Source: a virus
Virus record (IMG/VR): IMGVR_UViG_3300047157_000154
Location: 1 to 32,422 of that record
Strand: one strand, 5' to 3'
DNA length: 32,422 nucleotides
Shown here: positions 20,836 to 28,817 of the stretch, piece after piece
How positions within the stretch are numbered: position 1 is the first letter of the stretch
Layout of the letters: the number at the start of each line of letters is the position of its first letter
Notes under the pieces: model-generated
The model's database searches: none
What the model saw: only the letters and a program-made list of their open reading frames with translations
Told to the model about the DNA's origin: nothing
Program-made: the position numbers and the translations under genes

Positions 20836-21138
20836 ATGAAAACACAAATTACAAAATTAGAAAATCAAGTATTAAAACAAATACAAAACTTTACAGCTGA
20901 AGATTTCGGTTCAGACTCAGCAGCTTGGTGTAATGTTCACGAAATAGATATAGACTCTAGACAATTAAGAGCTTTAATTTCTACTCTATCTCAAAAAGGG
21001 ATATTAACTCTAACCGATGACGGTGGATTTGGTGACGGTTCTTTCGTAACAATTAGTAAAGAATTTTATACTCTAACAGGCGAATGGACAAATGCTGGAA
21101 GTCCTGAGTATAAATACATTAATTTAGAAGTAAATTAA
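20836..21138 (+). CDS. Winged-helix-like small protein
   Basis: The gene encodes 100 residues from ATG 20836; an in-frame extension to 20737 overlaps the previous gene and is rejected. ITKLENQVLKQIQNF and then SRQLRALISTLSQKGILTLT read like a winged-helix domain: a start helix, a 'xQLRaLIStLsqKGiL' recognition-helix region, and a beta wing (DDGGFGDGSFVTISKEFY). Related sequences occur in phages and plasmids in my memory. A DNA-binding regulator is possible, perhaps one that acts on the palindrome in the cassette promoter. The leader AAAACAAAAACA is repeated twice before the start. A GCAA-loop terminator follows. Confidence 0.55.
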   Translation: MKTQITKLENQVLKQIQNFTAEDFGSDSAAWCNVHEIDIDSRQLRALISTLSQKGILTLTDDGGFGDGSFVTISKEFYTLTGEWTNAGSPEYKYINLEVN

Positions 21139-21144
21139 ATTATA

Positions 21145-21164
21145 GGGGCGCAAGCCCCTTTTTT
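21145..21164 (+). terminator. Terminator of the accessory cassette
   Basis: GGGGC (21145-21149) pairs with GCCCC (21154-21158) around a GCAA tetraloop, followed by T6. Confidence 0.8.
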
Positions 21165-21183
21165 ATTAACCAATAATTATATT

Positions 21184-21369
21184 ATGGAAAACAAAATAGA
21201 ATATATAATGGTAAAACAATTAACTAAAAAAGAAAATAGAAAGAACCTTATTAGAATATTTGGCGGTGCTTTATTGTTTGGATTATTTGCAATAGCGTCA
21301 ATGTATTTCTTTTTATTCTTTATCTTATGGGCGAATGAAGTTACAGAAAAAGTTGCCGGATATTTTTGA
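21184..21369 (+). CDS. Small membrane protein
   Basis: The 61-residue protein has a basic N-terminus (MVKQLTKKENRKNLIRIFGG) and one long or two short hydrophobic spans at about residues 27-50 (ALLFGLFAIASMYFFLFFIL). By the positive-inside rule the N-terminus faces the cytoplasm. It may alter the host membrane, for example in exclusion of other phages. No family is recognised. Confidence 0.55.
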   Translation: MENKIEYIMVKQLTKKENRKNLIRIFGGALLFGLFAIASMYFFLFFILWANEVTEKVAGYF

Positions 21370-21370
21370 T

Positions 21371-21589
21371 ATGAAAGAAGCTTGTTGGTACGAAGAAATA
21401 TACGTCGTTCAAAAACCTATAAAAGTAGGAACTAAAAAAGGAGGCTACGACGTTACCTTAAATATAGATTACAAAGGTAAGAATACGATCGAAGGAAGCG
21501 AAACGTACAAACAAAACTCTAGAGAATTAGAAAACAAAATAGAAGAGGCTTATAAATACGCCTATAAAAGATTTATATTAGGAGAATAG
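21371..21589 (+). CDS. Small protein of unknown function
   Basis: The gene encodes 72 residues from ATG 21371, one base after the previous stop; a longer frame from 21335 overlaps the membrane gene and is less likely. The sequence has beta character (YVVQKPIKVGTKKGGYDVTL) followed by a Lys/Glu/Tyr helix (LENKIEEAYKYAYKRFI). CpG content returns to that of core genes. No family is recognised. Confidence 0.5.
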   Translation: MKEACWYEEIYVVQKPIKVGTKKGGYDVTLNIDYKGKNTIEGSETYKQNSRELENKIEEAYKYAYKRFILGE

Positions 21590-21632
21590 TTTTGGCAGCT
21601 ATAAATGTCTTTTTTCATTTGTTTGGGGAATT

Positions 21633-21660
21633 AGAGGAGCTTAACTAGGTTCCTCTTTTT
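21633..21660 (+). terminator. Terminator before the tail operon
   Basis: AGAGGA (21633-21638) pairs with TCCTCT (21651-21656) around a 12-base loop, followed by a short T run. It isolates the accessory genes from the late tail operon. Confidence 0.6.
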
Positions 21661-21668
21661 CTATTTAT

Positions 21669-21695
21669 ACAAATAAGGTTTAATTTTATTATATA
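21669..21695 (+). promoter_or_regulatory. Late-promoter-like signal of the tail operon
   Basis: ACAA at 21669-21672, 14 bases, then TATTATATA at 21687-21695, with ATG at 21699. The last 13 bases to the ATG are the same as at 2456-2468 (TATTATATATATA then TG). Confidence 0.65.
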
Positions 21696-21698
21696 TAT

Positions 21699-22358
21699 AT
21701 GAAAGTACAGATAACCGTTCCGGATAGTTTAAAAGATATTACTTTAGATCAATACCAAAGATTCGAGAAGATAAATACCGAAGAGAATAAAGATAGCTCC
21801 TTCCTACTACAAAAGATGATAGAGATATTTTGTAACCTCAACCTTAAAGACGTAGCTAATATAAAATATAATAGCGTTCAAGAAATAACGAATCATTTAA
21901 ATAAAGTCTTTGAAGCTAAAACGGGATTAATAACTACTTTTAAATTAGGAGGTATTGAGTTCGGATTTATACCCGAGCTTGACGATATAACTCTAGGCGA
22001 GTATATAGACCTAGATACTTATTTAGGCGAGTGGGATAATATGGACAAAGCGATGAGCGTCCTATATAGACCTATAACGAATAAGAATAAAAATAGATAT
22101 ATTATAGAGGAATATAAAGAAAGCGACAATACCGAACTTTTAAAAAGTATGCCTTTAGATATTGTAATGGGATCCCTTGTTTTTTTTTGGAATTTAAACA
22201 AAGAGTTATTACAAACTACCCTGAGATATTTGAACAAAGAAGCGAAGAAAATGGATATGAAGCAACGGCTAACTTTGGAAGAAAATGGGGATGGTTATCC
22301 TCTATATACGGTCTCGCACAAAAGGATGTTACCAAATTTGACGATATCACAAAATTAA
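21699..22358 (+). CDS. Tail assembly chaperone, zero-frame product
   Basis: The 219-residue protein (VPDSLKDITLDQYQRFEKIN near the N-terminus; GGIEFGFIPELDDITLGEYI in the middle) resembles tail assembly chaperones of Bacteroidota phages, which precede tail genes and bind the tape measure. At 22181-22187 the in-frame heptamer T-TTT-TTT lies within a T9 run. The zero frame continues for 56 codons of unremarkable sequence, while the -1 frame continues with well-formed coding sequence to 22438. This mirrors lambda G/GT. An indel in the homopolymer is the alternative explanation. It is the first gene of the tail operon. Confidence 0.6.
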   Translation: MKVQITVPDSLKDITLDQYQRFEKINTEENKDSSFLLQKMIEIFCNLNLKDVANIKYNSVQEITNHLNKVFEAKTGLITTFKLGGIEFGFIPELDDITLGEYIDLDTYLGEWDNMDKAMSVLYRPITNKNKNRYIIEEYKESDNTELLKSMPLDIVMGSLVFFWNLNKELLQTTLRYLNKEAKKMDMKQRLTLEENGDGYPLYTVSHKRMLPNLTISQN

Positions 22359-22438
22359 ACGCACATAAATGTTTTTTATACTTAGCGTTTGAGAAAGAAA
22401 AGATAGAACTAGAAAGAAAACAAATAAAAAATAAATGA
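22187..22438 (+). CDS. Tail assembly chaperone, -1 frame extension
   Basis: Entered by a -1 slip at 22187, this frame adds 83 residues (LEFKQRVITNYPEIFEQRSE; NFGRKWGWLSSIYGLAQKDV; LYLAFEKEKIELERKQIKNK) to 163 zero-frame residues, giving a 246-residue product. It shows the 'W.W...i..LA..di.k...v.kl....cl.yL.fek.k.e.e' pattern of tail chaperone C-termini and ends in an ATGA overlap with the next gene, signs that this frame is the real coding frame downstream of the T run. An independent start at the TTG 22187 is possible but less likely. Confidence 0.6.
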   Translation: MEFKQRVITNYPEIFEQRSEENGYEATANFGRKWGWLSSIYGLAQKDVTKFDDITKLNAHKCFLYLAFEKEKIELERKQIKNK

Positions 22439-22893
22439 AAGGATTCTACAACTTAACGGATAAATTAAAAGATACTTTACTTGCGGAACCTTTTGTTAAT
22501 ACGGTAACCTTTGGAAGCTTAGACGATATAGATCTAAACAAACAAACTATATTCCCGTTGTCTCATATTACGGTAAACAATACAACCGTAGGAACTAATA
22601 TATTAACGTTCAACGTTAGTATTCTATCAATGGATATAGTCGATATAAGCAAGGCGGAAACTACGGATATATTCGTAGGCAACGATAACGAGCAAGACGT
22701 TTTAAATACTCAACTAGGTTTATTAACTAGAGTTATAAATACCTTACAAAGAGGAGACTTATATACCGAACTATATCAAGTAGAAGGAGACGTAAGTTGT
22801 GAGCCTTTTGTAGATAGATTCGAGAACAAGCTCGCCGGTTGGGCAGCTACCTTTGACGTAATAATCGAAAACGATATGACGATATGCAACTAA
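22435..22893 (+). CDS. Probable tail terminator / completion protein
   Basis: The 152-residue protein has alternating beta and helix sequence (PFVNTVTFGSLDDIDLNKQT; GTNILTFNVSILSMDIVDIS; DLYTELYQVEGDVSCEPFVD). A strand-rich protein of about 150 residues with a 'plshi.vn......n...fnv.i...d' opening is typical of tail-completion proteins in Bacteroidota siphoviruses. It overlaps the chaperone extension (ATGA) and the next gene by 10 bases. The role is from position and shape. Confidence 0.5.
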   Translation: MKGFYNLTDKLKDTLLAEPFVNTVTFGSLDDIDLNKQTIFPLSHITVNNTTVGTNILTFNVSILSMDIVDISKAETTDIFVGNDNEQDVLNTQLGLLTRVINTLQRGDLYTELYQVEGDVSCEPFVDRFENKLAGWAATFDVIIENDMTICN

Positions 22894-23405
22894 ACGAAGT
22901 AAATAAAACTCTTAATAAGTTCGGTAAGTACGTTGTATCTCAAGCGAGAGCGAATCTAACAAGAGGTAAAAAGAACTATACAAGAAACCTATACGAAAGT
23001 ATTACCTATATACTAGAGGAGTCTAATATAAATCCACGTATATATTTCGAGATGGACGATTACGGTATGTATCAAGATCAAGGAGTTAAAGGTAAAAATC
23101 CAAGACTTGTTAAGAACGGAAAACAAAAAGCTCCAAATAGTAAATTTAGTTTCAAGAATAAAATGCCTCCTCAAAAACCGTTATCGGAATGGGCTAAAAG
23201 TAAGAGTATAAGATTAAGAGATAGTAAAGGACAATTTAAAAAAGGAAGCTACCAAACAATAGGCTTTATATTACAAAAAAGAATATTTGCTCAAGGTATA
23301 AAACCTAGTCTATTCTTTACTAAACCTTTTGCTAAAGCATTTAAGAACTTACCTCCGGAATTAGGAAATAGTTTTGGTATAGATATAGAAAAAATATTAA
23401 GTTGA
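22884..23405 (+). CDS. HK97 gp10-like neck/tail completion protein
   Basis: The 173-residue basic protein opens with LNKFGKYVVSQARANLTRGK then NYTRNLYESITYILEES, and contains YGMYQDQGVKGKNPRLVKNG and GFILQKRIFAQGIKPSLFFT. This 'a.e...nl......G.L.eSi......y..y.dqGv.g......f......P.....W' scheme with a C-terminal 'i..rGi.p..f...' block is that of HK97 gp10-type neck proteins. These sit between head and tail. It overlaps the previous gene and lies 1 base before the next. Confidence 0.55.
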   Translation: MQLNEVNKTLNKFGKYVVSQARANLTRGKKNYTRNLYESITYILEESNINPRIYFEMDDYGMYQDQGVKGKNPRLVKNGKQKAPNSKFSFKNKMPPQKPLSEWAKSKSIRLRDSKGQFKKGSYQTIGFILQKRIFAQGIKPSLFFTKPFAKAFKNLPPELGNSFGIDIEKILS

Positions 23406-23406
23406 T

Positions 23407-25008
23407 ATGAGTACAAAGATAAACGTAAGAAGTCCCTTTTATATAAAGTATACAGAGCCTACTTTACCTGCGGTTGCTCTAACCTCCGCGTTAATTAATT
23501 TACAAGGTTTCGAGGTCGATCAATTTGGAAATGTTGTTCTACCCGTAACCGATTACGGAACTATATTGTCTTATACGTCTACGGCAGGAGATTTTACGGA
23601 CGGAAGATTTGCAACCGTTGGAAGCGCAACAAGTAGAACGGTTACATTTACAATTAGTATACCGCCTAATTTTAGTAACGCAGGCGATTCAACGATAGAC
23701 GTAAACGCAACGGCAACCCAACCCCAATTCGTCTGTAGCGGTGGCGTAACTTTAAACGGATCAGTACCTAATCAATCTATAGATACCGACGGGGATACGG
23801 CTACGGTTAATCTAGCTTCTTACTTTACACAAGGTACGGATCCTATTAGTAGTTATTCAATAACAAATAATAACCTAGATTATTTTACCCATACTTTAAC
23901 GGGAGCGTCTTTAACTATAATTGGAACAACTAGAGCCGGAACTAAAAAACTATATGTAGAAGCTAGCGACGGAGATGCGGCAACTTGTAACGCTACGCAG
24001 CCAATACAAATAACGACTACCGCGCAAGTAACCTACGCTTGTACCGACGCTTATTTCTTAGGAGGTTCTATATCGCAAGCAGGAGTAATTGTAAACCCTA
24101 CTGTAAACGGAACTATTACCGCGATAAAAGATTCAAGCGGAGGAAGTACGATAACAAGCTATCCGGCGAATACAACAGGAAGCGATAGAAACGTAACTTT
24201 ATTTTTTGATATAACAGTACCTACGGGATACTCCAATACATCGGCAACGGTAGAATGTTCTAAAACGTTTTCACAACCAACGGCGGCTCTTCCTCTTTTT
24301 ACTTGTTCAATAGCTTCCTTAACAAATCAAGCGATTACCTCTTTCGGATCTATATCAAAAGGAATAGCAGACGTAGGAACTATCGCAGACTTTTCTCCTA
24401 TTGGATTCGATTCGGTAACGGTAGATACTTCGAGAACGGTAACGTATTCAATAACTCCTCCGGCTAGCGGATACTCTAATAGCGGAGGATCTAATATTAG
24501 TTGTGATATAACAATGACTCAACCCGCAATACAACCAACTGCGGGTACCCATATTTGGTATACCGGAGGCGCAGGATATGCTTTTATGACAATAGCCCAA
24601 GCTGCATCGGCACAACCTTCTTTTAGTACGTTATTACAAAAACAAATATCGATAGAAGGTCAATTAGGGATACAAGGAATAGCAGATCCAAAACAAAAAA
24701 TAATTCAAAAAGCAAACATTCCCTTAAAAATGGAATCAGCAACGCCAGAAAATTTAGTTAGTACTTATTCGTTTCTTGATAACGGAGCGTTACCGCCTCG
24801 ATTATTTCAAACTCAATCGTCACAAGCGAGTCCATATAATCCAACCGGTGGGTACTATTGGAGAATAGATAGAGTTAAAGAATCCGGAGGATATATTTCC
24901 CCTGCTTTCCAATTAACAAGTTATTATATGAAATTAGAGACAACCGGATTAATAACGGAGGTTTGGTTTGTTGATTGGTATGCAAAAACATTTACTAAAA
25001 TAGCTTAA
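23407..25008 (+). CDS. Tail structural protein with three Ig-like repeats
   Basis: The 533-residue protein carries at least three beta-sandwich units, each ending in a motif like 'SRTVTF.I..P..(F/Y)SN.G...I.C..T.(T)QP' at about residues 75-105, 265-295 and 345-375; the conserved Cys in each may form disulfides or a packing contact. A cadherin-like segment (SIDTDGDTATVNLASYF) lies near 125-141. The last 150 residues (GTHIWYTGGAGYAFMTIAQA onward) form a distinct domain. It is likely a tail-tip or baseplate-type virion protein. No signal peptide is seen. Confidence 0.6.
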   Translation: MSTKINVRSPFYIKYTEPTLPAVALTSALINLQGFEVDQFGNVVLPVTDYGTILSYTSTAGDFTDGRFATVGSATSRTVTFTISIPPNFSNAGDSTIDVNATATQPQFVCSGGVTLNGSVPNQSIDTDGDTATVNLASYFTQGTDPISSYSITNNNLDYFTHTLTGASLTIIGTTRAGTKKLYVEASDGDAATCNATQPIQITTTAQVTYACTDAYFLGGSISQAGVIVNPTVNGTITAIKDSSGGSTITSYPANTTGSDRNVTLFFDITVPTGYSNTSATVECSKTFSQPTAALPLFTCSIASLTNQAITSFGSISKGIADVGTIADFSPIGFDSVTVDTSRTVTYSITPPASGYSNSGGSNISCDITMTQPAIQPTAGTHIWYTGGAGYAFMTIAQAASAQPSFSTLLQKQISIEGQLGIQGIADPKQKIIQKANIPLKMESATPENLVSTYSFLDNGALPPRLFQTQSSQASPYNPTGGYYWRIDRVKESGGYISPAFQLTSYYMKLETTGLITEVWFVDWYAKTFTKIA

Positions 25009-25009
25009 T

Positions 25010-25996
25010 ATGGCATTCAAGACAGCGCAATTACAGGTATATATTTACGAGGGTACTTCCGGATCTTATACGAGTACGGATTTAAAATATACTTTAGAAA
25101 ATTCTTTAATAGGAAACGATACAAATGTAGTATTTGAAATATCTGAACTCGTAAGGGATTACTTAAATATAAGTTTTAATAACGATTATTCTTCTAAATG
25201 TATTTGGGTAACTACGGTAGCAACTTTATTAGACGAAAATAATAACGTATTTACATACGGTTCTCCAATTACGAATAATTATCTAGCGCTAGAAGGTTAC
25301 GGTTATTTTGAAGATAGCGCAAATCCTCAACTCTCAACAAATGCTCTTATAACGTCTAATACTATTTACCTACCCGAAGGTACTTCCGGAAAGCTTCCAA
25401 TATTCGCAGAAGGCGTAGGTAAGTATATAATAGATTCTACTACAACGCAAGTAACGGATAGCGGTAATTCGAATCAAAAAATACAATATATAACAATACC
25501 CGCTAATAGTTCTAGTATTAAAGTATACGATACAGACGATACAACACTATTAAAAACTATAACAGTAAATAATATATGCGAACCAAAATTTACGCCTTAC
25601 AAAGTAACCTTTACAAATAAGTACGGAGCGTTTCAAGACTTGTACTTTTTTAAGAAAACAACAGAATCGTTTAACGTAACAGACGAAACGTTCAAAAGAA
25701 ATACTATATCTAATAGTACGGCAACTTATAATAAGTACGCAGGACAACAAGAAAGATACAACTCTAACGCAACTAAAAGTATATCCCTTAATACCGGCTT
25801 TATAAATGAAGATAGTAACTCTTCTATAGAAGAATTGTTTTTATCAGAAAACGTTTGGATAAGATACGGTAGTGATACATTACCTATAATACCTAAAAGT
25901 AAATCATTAACACTTAAAACTAGCTTAAACGACAAACTCGCAAACTATACCGTAGATTTTGACTTCGCTTTCAACAAGATAAACAATGTCCGTTAA
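25010..25996 (+). CDS. Tail protein (distal tail type)
   Basis: The 328-residue beta-rich protein opens MAFKTAQLQVYIYEGTSGSY and has VVFEISELVRDYLNISFNND (about 40-59), and ends with KSLTLKTSLNDKLANYTVDF. The early 'i.lEIselvrDYl' block is a recurring feature of proteins between tail completion and large tail genes in flavobacterial phages. Its stop overlaps the next start by one base (TAATG). It probably forms part of the distal tail; the exact role is unknown. Confidence 0.5.
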   Translation: MAFKTAQLQVYIYEGTSGSYTSTDLKYTLENSLIGNDTNVVFEISELVRDYLNISFNNDYSSKCIWVTTVATLLDENNNVFTYGSPITNNYLALEGYGYFEDSANPQLSTNALITSNTIYLPEGTSGKLPIFAEGVGKYIIDSTTTQVTDSGNSNQKIQYITIPANSSSIKVYDTDDTTLLKTITVNNICEPKFTPYKVTFTNKYGAFQDLYFFKKTTESFNVTDETFKRNTISNSTATYNKYAGQQERYNSNATKSISLNTGFINEDSNSSIEELFLSENVWIRYGSDTLPIIPKSKSLTLKTSLNDKLANYTVDFDFAFNKINNVR

Positions 25997-28671
25997 TGTT
26001 AAATTTACAATTATATATAGAAGGACAAGAGGTTGATTTATTTAAAGACGAATCCGTAACCTTAACACAATCTTTGCAAGATGTAAAAGATATTGAAAAG
26101 GTTTTTACCGATTTCTCAAGAACTTTCTCCGTACCTGCAAGTAGAACAAATAACAAAATATTTGGACACTTCTATAATTACCATATTGTTGGAGAGTCCT
26201 CTTTTGATGCAAGAAAAAAGAAAACCGCACAACTTTATCTTAACTACGAATTATTTAAAGAAGGTAAAGTAAAATTTGAAGGAGCAACAAAAAAAGATAA
26301 TAAGGCGTATACCTATAAACTAACTTTCTTTGGGAACGGTGTTAACCTAAAAGATATTACCGGAGACGATAAATTAAAATCTTTACCGTTATTAAAAAGA
26401 GACGAATTTAAGTTTACTTATAGCGATACCAATATAAAAGCATATTTAAAAAACGGTTTAGATATAACCGTAGACGGAATTACTTATATCGACGCTATAT
26501 TATTTCCTTTAATAACTCATAGTAAAAGACTTATATATAACTCAGACTTTACGGATCCTAATAGTAGTAATACCGATAAAATAAATAATATCGCTTACGA
26601 GAATTTAACTACCGATAACGGATTATTATTATCCGAACTAAAACCCGCAATAAGAGTACATACTATAATAAAAGCAATAGAGAATAGCTACGATATAACT
26701 TTTAGCGAAGATTTTTTTACTGATACTAACGAGCCTTTCTACAATTTGTATTTATGGTTACATAATAAAACAGGTGGCTTATTTGAAGACGAAGGTAACG
26801 AAAGCCCTATAGGTAATTTCGTAAAAGCTTCTTCAAGCTCAAGGAGAGATGTTATAGATCTTTTTAATAATTACTTTATAACTCCTTCAGATAACTTCCC
26901 GGATAAACAAAGAATATTAGATGTAACAATTTCTCCAAGTATAACAGATCCATTTTCATTTATTATTTATAAAGACGGTATTGTATTCGAAGAGTATAAA
27001 GACGTTACCGCAACTTCTGGTAGATATGAAATAAGAGATTTAAATATAGACGCGGGAAAATATACTTTTGCCGTAGATACGGGAACGGCGTCAACTTATA
27101 GTATTGAATTTGACGTAAGAGCAAGAAGAGGTGGTATAAAAAGGACTCATTTTAGCGGAACCGCAGAAGTATTATCAAACGTACAATTAAGAGCCGGGAA
27201 TCAATTACCGGATATAAAGGTTCTAGACTTCCTTACTTCTTTGTTTAAAATGTTCAATCTTACAAGTTTTCAAAATAGTGAAGGTATTGTTGAGGTTAAA
27301 ACACTTGATAGTTTCTATTCTAGTAGTACAACTATTTGGGATATAACAGAATTTATAGATAAGTCGGAATCCTCCGTCGACTCGGTATTACCTTTTAAAA
27401 AAGTAGATTTTAGTTACGAAGGTTTGGATAATTTCTTTGCGAAAAACCATTTAGAATTATTCGATAAAAAATGGGGATCCGAGGACTATACTGCAATAGA
27501 TATTAAGGGTAAAATAGAAGGAGAAACATATAAAGTAAGTGTACCGTTAGAACACTTTAAATACGAAAGGCTAAAAGACGTTAACGGCGGAACGTTTAAA
27601 GATTTGCTTTGGGGATGGAGCGCTAACGTAAAACAAGAGCCAACTTTAGGAAAACCTCTTTTATTCTATCCTATTTTATCAACTCAAGATATAGGGGTAT
27701 TAAATTTTGACGGTAGTAAATCTATACAAACAGATGTATTTATACCAAGTAATTCGGTAAGATTAACAGATTCTAAAAACCTAAACTTTAGCGGAGAGCC
27801 GAACGAGTACCTAGGAACTCCATTTAAGAAAACTTTATTTATAGAATATTATCAAAACTATATAAAAGAAATATTCGATCAACATAGAAGGCTTACAACA
27901 ATCAAAGCTTACTTACCTATATCAATAACTTTAGATTTAAGTTTAGCGGATAAAGTTAGAATATTCGAAAACTTATATAAGATTAATAATATAACGACAA
28001 ACTTCGAGACTAATCAATCTAGTATTGAGTTAATAAACGTAAAAGAAACTCCCGGCGAACCAATCGAGATAGATCCTATTGTACCAGATAAATTTGCTCC
28101 TAATAACGTTTGTATTACCGTAGACTCAACAGTAGAAACTTGCGACAACTTTATTATTACCGCAGACGCTGATTGTAACGTAGAAGGATTAGAAGTAAAA
28201 TCAACTAACGAAGTAATTCCAAACGCTATAGATACAGGAAACAAACCGCAAACCGTAGACCATTCGATACCTATACCTGTTACTCAAGCCCTTATTAGTT
28301 TATCGCCCGCAGGTTTTACGGGAAGTAATACGGTAATGTTCTCTGCTTTAATAGACGAAACGGGGCAAATTGGTAACGTATCTAATTGGGACGAATATGG
28401 GGTATTCTGGTCAACTAATAAATACGCTTTAAACCCGACGGACTTTTCGGTATTAAATACGGATTCGTCGTTAACGAAAATAGCAGTACAAAGTACCGCT
28501 TTAAATAAACAATCAGCTCCAAAAAGTTTTAGTTTTAAAGTAACCGCTTTAACTGCTAATACTTCATATTACTACAAGGCGTATATAAAAACAAACGCAA
28601 ATAGCAATTATAATACGGGAGACGAAACGATAGCTATTACAGAAACAGGCTCAAGAAAAACCAATTTATGA
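25996..28671 (+). CDS. Large tail protein with C-terminal FN3-like domain
   Basis: The 891-residue protein starts with LNLQLYIEGQEVDLFKDESV then TLTQSLQDVKDIEKVFTDFS, a conserved opening ('lyi.g..vDLf.de.i.l..slqDi.di.kvftdfS..FtvPas..NnkiF.hyyn') of large tail proteins in Bacteroidota phages. The central part is beta-rich; residues about 790-885 resemble a fibronectin type III unit (KVTALTANTSYYYKAYIKTN then YNTGDE). It is likely the central tail-tip or baseplate hub protein next to the tape measure. It overlaps both neighbours. Confidence 0.6.
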   Translation: MLNLQLYIEGQEVDLFKDESVTLTQSLQDVKDIEKVFTDFSRTFSVPASRTNNKIFGHFYNYHIVGESSFDARKKKTAQLYLNYELFKEGKVKFEGATKKDNKAYTYKLTFFGNGVNLKDITGDDKLKSLPLLKRDEFKFTYSDTNIKAYLKNGLDITVDGITYIDAILFPLITHSKRLIYNSDFTDPNSSNTDKINNIAYENLTTDNGLLLSELKPAIRVHTIIKAIENSYDITFSEDFFTDTNEPFYNLYLWLHNKTGGLFEDEGNESPIGNFVKASSSSRRDVIDLFNNYFITPSDNFPDKQRILDVTISPSITDPFSFIIYKDGIVFEEYKDVTATSGRYEIRDLNIDAGKYTFAVDTGTASTYSIEFDVRARRGGIKRTHFSGTAEVLSNVQLRAGNQLPDIKVLDFLTSLFKMFNLTSFQNSEGIVEVKTLDSFYSSSTTIWDITEFIDKSESSVDSVLPFKKVDFSYEGLDNFFAKNHLELFDKKWGSEDYTAIDIKGKIEGETYKVSVPLEHFKYERLKDVNGGTFKDLLWGWSANVKQEPTLGKPLLFYPILSTQDIGVLNFDGSKSIQTDVFIPSNSVRLTDSKNLNFSGEPNEYLGTPFKKTLFIEYYQNYIKEIFDQHRRLTTIKAYLPISITLDLSLADKVRIFENLYKINNITTNFETNQSSIELINVKETPGEPIEIDPIVPDKFAPNNVCITVDSTVETCDNFIITADADCNVEGLEVKSTNEVIPNAIDTGNKPQTVDHSIPIPVTQALISLSPAGFTGSNTVMFSALIDETGQIGNVSNWDEYGVFWSTNKYALNPTDFSVLNTDSSLTKIAVQSTALNKQSAPKSFSFKVTALTANTSYYYKAYIKTNANSNYNTGDETIAITETGSRKTNL

Positions 28672-28817
28672 TAAAAAATATATTAGACTTATTAGAAATA
28701 GCTAAAGAAGAAAACGCAAGAGGCGAGCTTATAGATATAGCTTTAGGAAAAAACAAATTACCGGAGTCGATTAAAGAGGGACTCAATCAATATAAAAGAG
28801 GGTTATGGGAAAAATAG
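28668..28817 (+). CDS. 49-residue protein before the tape measure gene
   Basis: The ORF (MIKNILDLLEIAKEENARGE; LGKNKLPESIKEGLNQYKRG) starts in an ATGA overlap with the large tail gene and ends 13 bases inside the tape measure gene. Tight overlaps and matching codon use support translation. It is helical, with no known family. Confidence 0.5.
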   Translation: MIKNILDLLEIAKEENARGELIDIALGKNKLPESIKEGLNQYKRGLWEK

